Assembly: GCA_903832005.1 (NCBI GenBank) | Contig: CAIKZO010000028.1 | Span: 62,001 to 126,000, forward strand | Source: Enhydrobacter aerosaccus | Lineage (GTDB): Bacteria; Pseudomonadota; Alphaproteobacteria; Reyranellales; Reyranellaceae | Direction of reading: 5' to 3' | DNA length: 64,000 nt | Shown: positions 1 to 8,859 of the stretch, piece after piece | Numbering within the stretch: the stretch's first letter is position 1 | How the letters are laid out: each line of letters starts with the position of its first letter | Notes under the pieces: generated by a model | Database searches by the model: none | What the model was told of the DNA's origin: nothing | The model's input: the letters and a program-made list of their open reading frames with translations, nothing else | Position numbers and translations under genes: made by a program

Positions 1-438
1 GCCAACCTCAAGCGTGGCGATGCCGATTATCTCGCGGTGCTGGACGAGGCCGATGCCTATGCCGCGCGCAACGGTCTCGACCTGCCGCAGGAGCCGCAAG
101 CGCGGATCATCGCGCCCGATCCGGCCTGCGTCACCGATCCGATCCTGGCGCTCGACCTCAAGGAGGCCGGCGTCACTTCGATCGTCTGGGCGACGGGCTA
201 CGATTTCGATTACGGCTGGCTCGAGGTCGATGCGTTCGACGAGACCGGCAAGCCCAGGCACCAGCGCGGCGTTTCCCCCGAGGCCGGGCTCTATTTCCTG
301 GGATTGCCGTGGCAGTCGCGCCGCGGCTCCAGTTTCATCTGGGGCGTCTGGCACGATGCAAAATACCTGGCCGACCAGATCGGGATCCAGCGGTCCTATC
401 GCGCCTACAACGATCACGTGAGCCGGAGAGAAAAATGA
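1..438 (+). CDS. C-terminal part of a flavin-dependent monooxygenase (CzcO/FMO-like), 5' end outside window
   Basis: The reading frame is open from base 1, so the gene begins upstream of the window and only its last 145 codons are visible. The stretch VWATGYDFDYGWL contains the ATGY signature of class B flavoprotein monooxygenases, and the ending RGSSFIWGVWHDAKYLAD is typical of the C-terminal cap of CzcO-like FAD/NAD(P)-binding oxidoreductases. The enzyme would use FAD and NADPH in the cytoplasm; its substrate cannot be told from this fragment. The TGA stop overlaps the ATG of the next gene (ATGA), so the two are probably translationally coupled. Confidence 0.8.
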   Translation, partial: ANLKRGDADYLAVLDEADAYAARNGLDLPQEPQARIIAPDPACVTDPILALDLKEAGVTSIVWATGYDFDYGWLEVDAFDETGKPRHQRGVSPEAGLYFLGLPWQSRRGSSFIWGVWHDAKYLADQIGIQRSYRAYNDHVSRREK

Positions 439-854
439 CCACGCACGAGCGCATTCGCAAATTCAATTCGAAGGACACCTATCCCGAGCAGAAGCTCGAC
501 AACGATTTCTGCCAGGCGGTGGTCACGCGCGGCGGCCGGACCGTGTGGCTGCGCGGCCAGTGCCCGCAGAACCTCGACGACGCCGTCAATCTCAAGAGCC
601 ACGATCCCGCCGAGCAGACCCACAAGGTGATGCAGAACATCAAGCAGCTGATCGAGGAAGCCGGCGGCAAGATGGAGCATCTGGTGAAAGTCGTGGTCTA
701 CATCACCGACGTCCGTCATCGCGAAGCGGTCTATCGGACGATGGGCGAATACATCAAGGGCGTGCACCCCGTGTCGACCGGCCTCGTGGTCCAGGCGCTG
801 GCGCGGCCCGAGTGGTTGGTGGAGATCGACGGGACGGCGGTTATTCCGGACTGA
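435..854 (+). CDS. RidA family protein (reactive imine/enamine deaminase-like)
   Basis: A 139-residue protein of usual RidA/YjgF/UK114 length. Its C-terminal part VSTGLVVQALARPEWLVEIDGTAVI fits the family ending, with a conserved arginine and an EI..A motif near the active-site cleft, shown here in pieces: VVQALARPEWLVEI. The family forms cytoplasmic trimers that hydrolyse 2-aminoacrylate and related imines. The start at 435 was chosen because it overlaps the preceding TGA and is preceded by the purine-rich stretch GGAGAGAAAA. Coupling to an FAD monooxygenase suggests it deals with an imine product of that enzyme, which is inference. The family call is firm; the substrate is unknown. Confidence 0.88.
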   Translation: MTTHERIRKFNSKDTYPEQKLDNDFCQAVVTRGGRTVWLRGQCPQNLDDAVNLKSHDPAEQTHKVMQNIKQLIEEAGGKMEHLVKVVVYITDVRHREAVYRTMGEYIKGVHPVSTGLVVQALARPEWLVEIDGTAVIPD

Positions 855-1011
855 ACTTCCCAGTCAGAGAACACGAATTTTATCCGGCGCAGGCACGTGG
901 AACGCCGGAAAGCACTCTGACGAGCGACCATCTGTTTCAATCTGGTCAGCGCTTTATAGGATATAACGACCGTAATCGGCGATTCTCGCGGACGCGCTTA
1001 TTTTCGCGTGC
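855..1011 (+). other. Intergenic region upstream of the toxin gene
   Basis: 157 bases without a convincing gene. The last 70 bases hold AT-richer words (TTTATAGGATATAAC) that could be a -10 region, but no well-spaced -35 hexamer is evident. There is no clear Shine-Dalgarno sequence before the ATG at 1012. No tRNA or hairpin terminator is visible. Confidence 0.4.
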
Positions 1012-2346
1012 ATGGGAGAATTCATCATTCCGGACGGGCCGATATCCCAGCCCGTGCCACCTCCGCCGCCGCCCGATCCCCGGGTCGCGCGCGAGGAAAA
1101 GATCGCCAACGACACGCGCGTTGAAAGCGAGCTGAACCGCTTCATCGCATCCAGACAGGATGTGATGTTCAACAATCCTGACGCCTTCTATCGCACGCAA
1201 GGCCGCGACGCGATCGACGTGGCGCCCGTTGCGACGAAGAACCTCGAGCAGCTGCGCGATAATCTGCTCAACGGTCTCGCCAACGACTATCAGCGCCGGC
1301 GCCTTGGCGATGCGCTCGAAGCGCAGATGCAGCTCTCGCGCGAGGACATGACGCGCCATGTCGCCGCGCAGAGCCTCGCTTGGCAGCGCCAGACGGCACA
1401 GGACCGTATCGCGCTCCTGACCAAAGAAGCCGCCTACCATCATGGCGATCCCGATCTGGTGGACGTCATAGGCCGCGCCGCAGCCAACGCTGCGCGCGCC
1501 CACGCACGCGTCGGCGGCATTCCAGCGGGTGGCTCCATCGAGGATGCTACCGCTGCGACCGCGCGCAGCGGTGTACTCAGTGCTGCGATCCAGGCAAAGC
1601 TGGATAAGGGCGACGCTGAAGGCGCGAACACGCTGTTCACTCATGCCAGAGACCAGCTAGATCCGCAGCATGCCCAGCCACTGGTGCCACAGCTTGAAAT
1701 TTTCCCACAGAGCAGTGTTGCCCAGAGCGGAGACCCGGTCACCTCGAACGAGGTGATGACAGATGCGACGCCCGACCCGATGGAGGACGGCCAACAGTAT
1801 GCGCAAGCCGGGTCAGGTCGGCCGCCTAGTCGGACGAGAGGCGGCCAGCCAACCGATCCCCTAACGGAGATACGGGCCGCCAACTTTCAATCTCACCTCG
1901 ACGCAATTCGAGAGCTTGAACCGAACAATCGAGAGCTTTCTTACATCGCGCCTAAAGATTGGGTTCCGACGGTAGGAGATCTTGCACGAGTGAACGGGGA
2001 GCTTCTTCGCGTGCGGCAAAGATTTGCCAAGGAACAGCACCCCGAAAGGAGCGCAATTCCCCTCGGAGAATATGCGGGCGAATCTATACCAGCACGGTCG
2101 AGCGATCGAAATTTCACCAAGGCAGAGAGGGGTGTGATGAATCGGATTGGTGCCGAGACTGGATGCCACACTTGCGGGACCAAATTCCCAGGCACCATTT
2201 CGGGGAACTATGTTCCAGACCATCAACCAGCTTCCAGCTTGAATCCGCCCGGCGGTTTACAACGCTATTTTCCGCAATGCCTAAGTTGCAGTTTGCAGCA
2301 AGGATTGGAAATCATGCACAATCTCAAACCGCAGGACATCCAATGA
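1012..2346 (+). CDS. Predicted polymorphic nuclease toxin: virion-like helical N-terminus with C-terminal DHQP zinc-nuclease domain
   Basis: 444 residues in three parts. Residues 1-25 are a proline-rich leader. Residues about 25-220 are alanine/arginine-rich and helical; from memory, without a search, they resemble segments of prophage internal-virion or tail-associated proteins of alphaproteobacteria. Residues about 225-290 are a low-complexity linker, and the end is a small zinc-nuclease-like module: Cys385-x-x-Cys388, Asp403-His404-Gln-Pro, Cys423-x-x-Cys426. The order CxxC, DHQP, CxxC matches HNH/Endo VII-type tips seen at the ends of Rhs and other polymorphic toxins. The stop overlaps the start of the next gene, the usual arrangement for toxin and immunity genes. 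GC content falls from about 66% in sampled N-terminal lines to about 52% over the tip, as expected for an exchanged tip. No signal peptide is present. The toxin role is inferred; the export route is unknown. Confidence 0.65.
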   Translation: MGEFIIPDGPISQPVPPPPPPDPRVAREEKIANDTRVESELNRFIASRQDVMFNNPDAFYRTQGRDAIDVAPVATKNLEQLRDNLLNGLANDYQRRRLGDALEAQMQLSREDMTRHVAAQSLAWQRQTAQDRIALLTKEAAYHHGDPDLVDVIGRAAANAARAHARVGGIPAGGSIEDATAATARSGVLSAAIQAKLDKGDAEGANTLFTHARDQLDPQHAQPLVPQLEIFPQSSVAQSGDPVTSNEVMTDATPDPMEDGQQYAQAGSGRPPSRTRGGQPTDPLTEIRAANFQSHLDAIRELEPNNRELSYIAPKDWVPTVGDLARVNGELLRVRQRFAKEQHPERSAIPLGEYAGESIPARSSDRNFTKAERGVMNRIGAETGCHTCGTKFPGTISGNYVPDHQPASSLNPPGGLQRYFPQCLSCSLQQGLEIMHNLKPQDIQ

Positions 2347-2708
2347 TTCAGGTCGTCAAATTGGCGCCTCTTCACTCGCTCGTCGTCATCAATGATCCCA
2401 CCGGCGGCGCCATTCCCAAATATATGTTCGACGGGCTCGTTACGGCCACGGAGTCCTGCATCGCCGTCTGCTGCTATCCCGAAGTGGACGGCGAGACCGA
2501 GTTCACGCTGGGAAAAGCGTTGGAGGTCGATCCGGGTACACCGCCGACCTTTCATGGACGGCTACTCACTCCCAGCCGCCGAGTCGTGGTGCAGACCACC
2601 GAATTGAAGACGATTTTGGAAGCACCCACGATACAAACAGCAACTCCGGTTCGGATTTGGGCAGGTCATCCAGAGTGGCCAGAGAAAGTCATCATTGGCC
2701 TTGAGTAA
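2343..2708 (+). CDS. Putative immunity protein for the DHQP nuclease
   Basis: A 121-residue protein starting at an ATG that overlaps the toxin's TGA. Alternating hydrophobic residues ([36 protein letters not shown]) suggest a compact beta-rich cytoplasmic fold with no signal peptide or membrane segment. I do not recognise a family with confidence; a ComJ-like nuclease-inhibitor fold would fit the pattern but this is speculative. The function is taken from position only: a small gene directly coupled behind a predicted nuclease. It lies just before the mutS relic that marks the end of this part of the island. Confidence 0.55.
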   Translation: MIQVVKLAPLHSLVVINDPTGGAIPKYMFDGLVTATESCIAVCCYPEVDGETEFTLGKALEVDPGTPPTFHGRLLTPSRRVVVQTTELKTILEAPTIQTATPVRIWAGHPEWPEKVIIGLE

Positions 2709-2710
2709 TC

Positions 2711-2855
2711 GCGCGGCCAGCACTTTCTCGGCGCGCGTCACGCCGGCCTGCGGCAGGCCGGCGAGCTGGGCGACGTGGATGCCGTAGCTGCGGTCGGCGG
2801 CGCCGGGCGCGACTTCGTGTAGGAACACGACCTGATTCTGCCATTCCTTGACGCG
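2711..2855 (-). pseudogene. Relic of mutS, 145-bp fragment
   Basis: The 145 bases match 4963..5107 inside the intact mutS without gaps, with 10 differences (about 93% identity). In the minus-strand reading frame the fragment still gives [22 protein letters not shown] and [20 protein letters not shown] in pieces of MutS close to the ATPase end. Only about two of the ten changes alter the protein, which indicates divergence under selection in a working gene before the fragment arrived here. It has no start or domain of its own and cannot be functional. It lies between the immunity gene and the AT-rich gap and has the same orientation as the intact mutS. Confidence 0.9.
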
Positions 2856-3032
2856 ATGGGCTGTTGGATAAATAGCAAGCAATAGCGCGAAGAGGATATT
2901 GTGTGGTGGAAATAATACGTTGATGTCTATTTCACTATGCTACCCATAGTTGGTAGAAATTCTTCATGAGAAAGGCATCCTGCGTCCCGCAGTGCCAACT
3001 TGAACGAGTGGCCTCATGTTCAGGAGAAGTTG
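2856..3032 (+). other. AT-rich intergenic gap in the island
   Basis: The 177 bases drop to about 38% GC in the line from 2881, far below the surrounding genes. They contain no open frame of note, no terminator and no tRNA. The segment joins the mutS relic to the DUF4272 gene and probably supplies its promoter. AGGAG at 3022..3026 is a good ribosome-binding site six bases before GTG 3033. Confidence 0.5.
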
Positions 3033-4367
3033 GTGGCCGAGAAAATTGCTTTAGCAGTCGAGGCAATCCGTCGGGACTCTCTTGTCACCGCCAGGGACAT
3101 GGGGCTTCCGACAAACGAATCTCTTCCTTTGCTGGCTGATGTCGTATCGACACGAACGGCCGACGAGATCGTCGATCGCCTGCTTTGCCTGAACGCCGTC
3201 GTGATGTGTGCCTGCGGATTCGACCGGGCAAAGACCCATGCTTGGCTCAACCGGGAAAAACTGATCGAGAAGCTGGCCTCATCCGAAAGGCACTTCATCG
3301 GCGAGGACACGGGGGAAGGTGACATGTTCCTTGCCGGAATCGAATCGATATCGACACTGATGTGGATCATCGGCATGGACATACATCTCTTTATCGAAAG
3401 ACCAAGCGATCCGTTCCGGCCACACCGGGTGCCCAACGCAGAGACTGGCGAGGATAGCGAACTGTTTCGCACATGGGTGCGCCCCAGATCGACGATAGAA
3501 ATCGCCGCCGCGTGCGATCTGGCGGCCTGCGTGCAATGGGGCATCCGGCAGGCGACCCTATCGCATCCCAAGACACTGACGGGTTGGACATCTGCCGAAC
3601 AGATGGAGCCGCGCCGCCGCGTCCTCGAGTGGCTCCTGAGCGATCAACCCTGGCAGGAAACTCCGCTGGACTCGTCATTCGGAGGAGAGAGGGCGGCCCA
3701 GCCATCGCGTCCGGAGGACGCCGACGTCGCGGCGCAGCCGGTACCGTTTCGCGAGTCCATCCGAAGGCGATCCCTGAAAACGGTGTCCGACCTTGGCTAT
3801 CCGATCAATCCCGGATTGCCATTTGCCGCGCTGGAGAGTCCCAAGTCGAAGGACGAGGCTGTCTCGCGCCTGCTTTGCCTGTATGCGCAGGCTGTTCGCG
3901 CCGAAGGCATTGGCCTGCGCAAAGTGCGCGCGTGGCTCAGCAGTGAAGGGCTCTCGAAGGCCCAGACGCGCGACGAGCGCACTTTCCTGGAGTGGAGCAC
4001 CAGAGATCCCGATCCATTCACCGCGTTCAATGTAGAGAGCATCTGGACGCTCGCCTGGGCGCTCGGCCTGGTCGAAGAACTCGACTTCGGAAAAGACACG
4101 GGCGACGAACTGATCGACCTGCTTCCCGATATCAAAAAAGGCGAAGGTGGCGCGGCACTTCGTGCCAAAGCTGCCCTCCGCCCGTGGGAGGAAATTCTCG
4201 CTGCTTGCGACGTCGCCGACTGCATCCATTGGGCAATACGGGAAGAGCACATGAAGGGCTGGAAGCCCTCCGGCAAGGTGCATCCTTACGCCCTCACCGA
4301 ACGACGTCGTGCCCTCAAATGGTTGATCTGCGGCAAAGCGTGGAACGTGGTCTCTCTGGCCAGCTGA
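3033..4367 (+). CDS. Tandem DUF4272 protein
   Basis: About 444 residues with two copies of the same helical module. Matching blocks are RRDSLVTARDMGLPTNE with RRRSLKTVSDLGYPINP, IVDRLLCLNAVVMCACG with AVSRLLCLYAQAVRAEG, IAAACDLAACVQWGIRQ with ILAACDVADCIHWAIRE, and RRRVLEWLL with RRRALKWLI. The second copy also keeps SIWTLAWALGLVEEL, the best known part of DUF4272; the first copy is more diverged there (SISTLMWIIGMDIHL). The function of DUF4272 is not known to me. GTG 3033 is preferred because AGGAG sits six bases upstream; an in-frame TTG at 3000 has no such site. It is soluble, without a signal peptide. It converges on the secreted-protein gene at 4375, leaving a seven-base gap. Lying beside a toxin pair, it may be another immunity or defence gene, which is inference. 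Confidence 0.72.
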   Translation: MAEKIALAVEAIRRDSLVTARDMGLPTNESLPLLADVVSTRTADEIVDRLLCLNAVVMCACGFDRAKTHAWLNREKLIEKLASSERHFIGEDTGEGDMFLAGIESISTLMWIIGMDIHLFIERPSDPFRPHRVPNAETGEDSELFRTWVRPRSTIEIAAACDLAACVQWGIRQATLSHPKTLTGWTSAEQMEPRRRVLEWLLSDQPWQETPLDSSFGGERAAQPSRPEDADVAAQPVPFRESIRRRSLKTVSDLGYPINPGLPFAALESPKSKDEAVSRLLCLYAQAVRAEGIGLRKVRAWLSSEGLSKAQTRDERTFLEWSTRDPDPFTAFNVESIWTLAWALGLVEELDFGKDTGDELIDLLPDIKKGEGGAALRAKAALRPWEEILAACDVADCIHWAIREEHMKGWKPSGKVHPYALTERRRALKWLICGKAWNVVSLAS

Positions 4368-4374
4368 ACGTCAG

Positions 4375-4749
4375 CTACTCATACGTCACGAACGCCCGGC
4401 CGCTGCTGCGATCGCGGAAAAGCCCCAGCTTCTTGACGTTACAGAGCTTCACCCTCTTCCACTCCACGGTCTCGCCATCGCCGGCGAGCGTGACGCGCAT
4501 GTCCTGAATGCATTTTTCGGCAAAGGGCTGCGCCGCCGTCTGCCGGCCTTCACCGGGTTCGATTGGCGGCGGGGAGAGCAGATTGTCGCTCCAGATACCA
4601 TCGCCGGGCGGCGACAAGATGAGCGAGACGATCGACGTGTCCATGCCGTTGACCAGCAAGATCCTGTCAACCTCTTGAGCGATGGCCGTGTTCGCATACA
4701 GCGCGAGAGCGGCCGCCAGACTTCCAGCCAGCAGGGTCGATCGGCCCAT
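4375..4749 (-). CDS. Small secreted protein of unknown function
   Basis: A 124-residue protein with a clear signal peptide (MGRSTLLAGSLAAALALYANTAIA, cleaved after AIA at about residue 24). The mature part contains ILLVNGMDTSIVSLILSPP, then WSDNLL, an arrangement I associate with a family of small periplasmic beta proteins often left unnamed. Two cysteines (in EKCIQDM and KLCNV) may form a disulfide. GGGGAGC lies six bases before the ATG at 4749, inside the 3' end of mutS; the gene starts two bases after the mutS stop, so it is probably cotranscribed with mutS. Function unknown. Confidence 0.75.
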   Translation of the reverse strand: MGRSTLLAGSLAAALALYANTAIAQEVDRILLVNGMDTSIVSLILSPPGDGIWSDNLLSPPPIEPGEGRQTAAQPFAEKCIQDMRVTLAGDGETVEWKRVKLCNVKKLGLFRDRSSGRAFVTYE

Positions 4750-4750
4750 C

Positions 4751-7435
4751 TCAGCTCCCCTTGAGACGCCGCAACTCATACAGCGCATCGAGCGCCTGCT
4801 TCGGCGTTAGTTCGTCAGGATTGATGGCTTCCAGAGCCTTTTCGACTTCCGACTCCTTGGCCTTCGCGCTTCCGCTCGCGGGACGTGCGGGAGCTGCAGC
4901 GAACAGCGGAAGATCATCGGCGAGTCTGCTCACCGCGCCGCCGGACTGTTCACCCTTCTCCAGCGCGGCCAGTACTTCCTCGGCGCGCGTCACGACGGCC
5001 TGCGGCAGACCGGCGAGCTGGGCGACGTGGATGCCGTAGCTGCGATCGGCAGCGCCAGGCGCGACCTCGTGCAGGAACACGACCTGGTTCTGCCATTCCT
5101 TGACGCGCATCGTGTAGGGCGCGAGCGAAGCCAGACGTTCCTTGAGCGCGCCCAGCTCGTGATAGTGCGTGGCAAACAGCGCACGGCAGCGGTTGGTCTC
5201 GTGCAGGTGCTCGAGCGTCGCCCAGGCGATCGACAGGCCGTCGAAGGTCGCGGTGCCGCGGCCGATCTCGTCGAGGATGACGAGGCTGCGGTTGGTGGCC
5301 TGGTTCAGGATCGCGGCGGTCTCGACCATCTCGACCATGAAGGTCGAGCGGCCGCGCGCCAGATCGTCTGAGGCGCCGACGCGGGAGAACAGCCGGTCGA
5401 TCAGGCCGATGCGCGCGCTCTTCGCCGGCACGTAAGAACCCGCCTGCGCCATCACCGCGAGCAGCGCGTTCTGGCGCAGGAACGTCGATTTACCGGCCAT
5501 GTTGGGGCCGGTCAGCAGCCATAGCCGTCGCGCGTCGCCGAGGTCGCAGTCGTTGGGCACGAAGCCCACGCCGCCCTGTCGTGAAAGCGCGGCCTCGACG
5601 ACGGGATGACGGCCGCCTTCGATATGGAACTCCGTGTCGTCGCTCAGCTGCGGCCGCACGTAGTTGCCCGAGGTCGCGAGTTCGGCCAGCGCCGCGGCGA
5701 CATCGAGAGCCGCGAGTGCGCGGCCAGCCGCCACGATCGCGACGGAGACGGCCATCGCCTCGCGCAGGAGCACCTCGAAGATCGCCAGTTCCAGCGCCAG
5801 CGCCTGGTCGGCGGCGCGGCCGATGCGCGTCTCCAGGTCGGCGAGCTCCGCGGTGCTGAAGCGCGTGGCGTTCGACATCGACTGCCGGCGCGTGAAGCCG
5901 AGTGCTGCCAGATCGAGCTTGTCGGCGTGCGTCGCCGTCACCTCGATGTGGTAGCCGATCATGTTGTTGTGCCGGATCTTCAGCGTAGCGACATTCGCGG
6001 CCGTCCGATACTTCGCTTCGAGCGCAGCCACGGTCTTGCGGCTGTCGTCGCGCAGGGTGCGCTGCTCGTCGAGCTCGGCCTTGTAACCCGCGCGAATGAA
6101 GCCGCCGTCGCGCGCGAACAGCGGCGGCTCGTCGGCAAGGGCTGCGTCATAGGAATGGATCAGCGGACAATGGCCCGTCGCGGCCTTGACGATCTCGCCC
6201 AACGGCGCGGGCGGCGGCATCAGCGCTTCGGGCTCGGCGCCCAGCATCGCCGACAGCGCTTCCGCCGAGTCGAGGCCGGCGCGCAGGGCCAGAAGATCGC
6301 GCGGACCGCCGCGGCCGACGGAGAGGCGCTGCAGCGCGCGTTCGACGTCGGGCGTGCGCTTCAGCGCCTCGCGCACCTTCTCGCGCAACGCCGGGCGCTC
6401 GACGAAGAGCTGCACCAGGTCGAGGCGACGTTCGATCTCGGCGCGGTCGGTCAGCGGTGCCGACAGGCGCTCGGCCAGTAGGCGCGCACCCGGCCCGGTG
6501 AGGGTGCGGTCGATGGTGGCGAGAAGGCTGCCGTCGCGCCGTCCGTCGAGGCTCTTCACCAGCTCGAGGTTACGGCGCGTCGCGGGATCGATCTCCATCG
6601 TGCCGTCGGGCCGTTCGCGGCGCGGCGGCGTCAGCGCCGGGCGCTTGCCGGCCTGCGTCAGCTCGACATAGTCGAGCAGCGCGCCGCAGGCGGCGACCTC
6701 GGCGCGGGTGAAGGCGCCGAAACTGTCGAGCGCGGCCACGTTGAACGCGGCCTCCAGGCGCTTGCGGGCGTTGTCGCTATCGAACCGGGCCGACGGCAAC
6801 GGCGTCAGCACACTGTTCCAATCCTCGAACGCCGGCTTCAGCGGATCGCGCGCGAGCAGGCGATCGGGCACCAGTAACTCGCCGGGCGCCAGGCGCGCCA
6901 GCGCGGCGGCAAGCTGCGCGGGCTGCAGCGGCTGGGTGGCGAAATCCCCCGTCGAAAGATCGAGCCAGGCCAGCGCCAGTTCGCCCTGCGCCTCGGCGAT
7001 GGCGGCCAGGTAGTTGTGGCTGCGCGAGTCGAGCAGCGAGTCTTCCGTGAGCGTGCCGGGCGTGATCACGCGCACCACGGCGCGCTCGACCACCGACTTG
7101 GCGCCGCGCTTCTTGGCTTCGGCGGGATCCTCGATCTGCTCGCAGACCGCGACCTTGAAGCCCTGGCGGATCAGGCGCGAGAGATAGGCCTCGTGGCTGT
7201 GCACCGGCACGCCGCACATCTTGATGTCTTCGCCCAGGTGCTGGCCGCGCTTGGTCAGCGCGATGTCGAGCGCCGCCGACGCGCGCACCGCATCGTCGAA
7301 GAACATCTCGTAGAAATCGCCCATCCGGTAGAACACCAGATGGTCCGGATGCTGCGCCTTGACCGCCAGGTACTGGCGCATCATCGGCGTCGCGTCTGCC
7401 GGGATCATGGGCGTGGGGGGACTGCTGTCGGGCAC
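4751..7435 (-). CDS. mutS: DNA mismatch repair protein MutS
   Basis: 894 residues, normal length for bacterial MutS. The mismatch-sensing motif GDFYEMF lies near the N-terminus. The C-terminal ATPase has Walker [13 protein letters not shown], Walker [17 protein letters not shown] and FATHYHEL. The protein binds mispaired bases as a dimer and recruits MutL. It starts at ATG 7435 and diverges from the MFS gene, with a 57-base gap between them. A diverged 145-bp copy of bases 4963..5107 sits upstream in the island at 2711..2855. All expected domains are present, so the gene looks intact and active despite the neighbouring insertion. Confidence 0.98.
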   Translation of the reverse strand: MPDSSPPTPMIPADATPMMRQYLAVKAQHPDHLVFYRMGDFYEMFFDDAVRASAALDIALTKRGQHLGEDIKMCGVPVHSHEAYLSRLIRQGFKVAVCEQIEDPAEAKKRGAKSVVERAVVRVITPGTLTEDSLLDSRSHNYLAAIAEAQGELALAWLDLSTGDFATQPLQPAQLAAALARLAPGELLVPDRLLARDPLKPAFEDWNSVLTPLPSARFDSDNARKRLEAAFNVAALDSFGAFTRAEVAACGALLDYVELTQAGKRPALTPPRRERPDGTMEIDPATRRNLELVKSLDGRRDGSLLATIDRTLTGPGARLLAERLSAPLTDRAEIERRLDLVQLFVERPALREKVREALKRTPDVERALQRLSVGRGGPRDLLALRAGLDSAEALSAMLGAEPEALMPPPAPLGEIVKAATGHCPLIHSYDAALADEPPLFARDGGFIRAGYKAELDEQRTLRDDSRKTVAALEAKYRTAANVATLKIRHNNMIGYHIEVTATHADKLDLAALGFTRRQSMSNATRFSTAELADLETRIGRAADQALALELAIFEVLLREAMAVSVAIVAAGRALAALDVAAALAELATSGNYVRPQLSDDTEFHIEGGRHPVVEAALSRQGGVGFVPNDCDLGDARRLWLLTGPNMAGKSTFLRQNALLAVMAQAGSYVPAKSARIGLIDRLFSRVGASDDLARGRSTFMVEMVETAAILNQATNRSLVILDEIGRGTATFDGLSIAWATLEHLHETNRCRALFATHYHELGALKERLASLAPYTMRVKEWQNQVVFLHEVAPGAADRSYGIHVAQLAGLPQAVVTRAEEVLAALEKGEQSGGAVSRLADDLPLFAAAPARPASGSAKAKESEVEKALEAINPDELTPKQALDALYELRRLKGS

Positions 7436-7492
7436 GGCACAGGTTTAGCATGCCGCGGCTCCCGGCAGCTTGGGGGCCAATTGGGGGAAACG

Positions 7493-8752
7493 ATGTATCC
7501 GGCGCCCTATCTCGCCCGCGTGCTGGTGCCGCGCCTGCCGTTCTTTTACGGCTGGGTGGTGCTGGGCTGCGTCTGCCTGGCGGGGTTCGCGCGCCAGGGG
7601 CCGGCGGTGGCGGTGCTGTCGATCTTCCTGGTGCCGATGACCACGGAGTTCGGCTGGTCGCGCATGGCGATCGCGGGCGCCGTCTCGGGCGGGGGGCTGC
7701 TGGCGGCCTTCCTCTCACCCTGGATCGGCCCGGTGCTCGATCGCCGCGGCGCGCGCCTCATCCTGTGCTGCGCGGTGCTGGGAACCGGTCTTTCGACGAT
7801 GGCGCTGTCGCTCGTCCATTCGCTGGCCGTCTTTTACCTCCTGTTCTGCTTTGCTCGGCTGAACTGGGCGGGTCCGTTCGAGCTCGGCCTCTACGGCGCG
7901 CTGAACAACTGGTTCGTCGCGCGCCGCGCCATCGCCGCCTCGATCGCGACGCTCGCGCAGACCTTGGGTCTCGTCGCCCTGCCGCTGATCGCGCAATACG
8001 CCATGCAGCGTAGCGGCAACTGGCGCGACGGCTGGGTCGCGGTCGGCGCCACCGTCCTGATCGTGGGCTTCGTGCCGACGTTCCTGCTGCTGGTGCGCCC
8101 GCCGGAGGATGTGGGCCTGTTGCCCGACCGCAGGCCGGGCACGACCGGTGCCGCGACAACCGCGCCCGCCGAGCAGCACTTCACCCGCGCCGCCGCGGTC
8201 CGGACGCCGACGTTCTGGCTGCTGTCGCTCTACACGATGCTGATCTATCCGGTGCAGGCCGGCGTCAGCCTGCACCAGGCGCCGCATCTCATCGAGCGCG
8301 GCCTCACGCCCGCCGCCGCTGCGACCGTGATCGCTGTCTTCTCGGCGATGACGGCGGTGTCGAGCTTCGGCATCGGCTTCCTGCCGCGCCGCTGGCCGGT
8401 GCGCTACAGCCTGTGCGCCTCCGCGGTGGCGATGAGCGTCGGTGCCTTCGCACTGATCGCCGTGAACTCGCAGGCCAGCGCTTGCGCCGCGGGCGGGCTG
8501 TTCGGTCTGGGTGTCGGCGGCATGCTCACCCTGATCCCAGTCGCGTGGGCGGATTATTTCGGGCGCGAAAGCTTCGGCGCGATCCGCAGCCTCGCGCTCT
8601 CGGTTCAGGTAGTGGCCCAGGCCATCGGCCCGGTGCTGTCCGGTGCGTTGCGCGACTGGAGCGGGACCTACACCGATTCGCTTATTGTCTTCGGTTGTCT
8701 CGCGACTGCAGCAACGGGCGCCGCCTTGGCAGCGAGGCCCGCGCGTCCCTAG
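7493..8752 (+). CDS. MFS transporter
   Basis: 419 residues with about 12 hydrophobic segments. The first follows FFYGWVVLGCVCLAGF, typical of the monocarboxylate/oxalate-formate antiporter branch of the major facilitator superfamily. The cytoplasmic loop after segment 6 contains RPPEDVGLLPDR, a common signature in that branch. ATG 7493 was chosen because GGGGGAAA lies just upstream and the protein begins right before the first membrane helix. It diverges from mutS. The substrate is probably a small organic acid, but nothing nearby fixes it. Confidence 0.9.
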   Translation: MYPAPYLARVLVPRLPFFYGWVVLGCVCLAGFARQGPAVAVLSIFLVPMTTEFGWSRMAIAGAVSGGGLLAAFLSPWIGPVLDRRGARLILCCAVLGTGLSTMALSLVHSLAVFYLLFCFARLNWAGPFELGLYGALNNWFVARRAIAASIATLAQTLGLVALPLIAQYAMQRSGNWRDGWVAVGATVLIVGFVPTFLLLVRPPEDVGLLPDRRPGTTGAATTAPAEQHFTRAAAVRTPTFWLLSLYTMLIYPVQAGVSLHQAPHLIERGLTPAAAATVIAVFSAMTAVSSFGIGFLPRRWPVRYSLCASAVAMSVGAFALIAVNSQASACAAGGLFGLGVGGMLTLIPVAWADYFGRESFGAIRSLALSVQVVAQAIGPVLSGALRDWSGTYTDSLIVFGCLATAATGAALAARPARP

Positions 8753-8859
8753 ATGAAATCTTTGTTAGGTAGCGAACTCTGTCGTTGCCAACAGATTGCA
8801 CCGAAACCTATGATTGCAGTCGTCGGAAGTCTTTCCGGCGGGGCATCGGGGGATGATCC

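Noticed and set aside
2711-2855. Intact-gene explanation for the mutS-like frame at 2562..2882 on the minus strand
   Set aside because: The frame has only about 48 MutS-like codons joined to unrelated sequence; it lacks domain, start site and length.
1-4400. tRNA or integrase that would explain the island
   Set aside because: No tRNA-like sequence, integrase or flanking direct repeat was recognised near 855-4370; only the mutS relic marks an edge.
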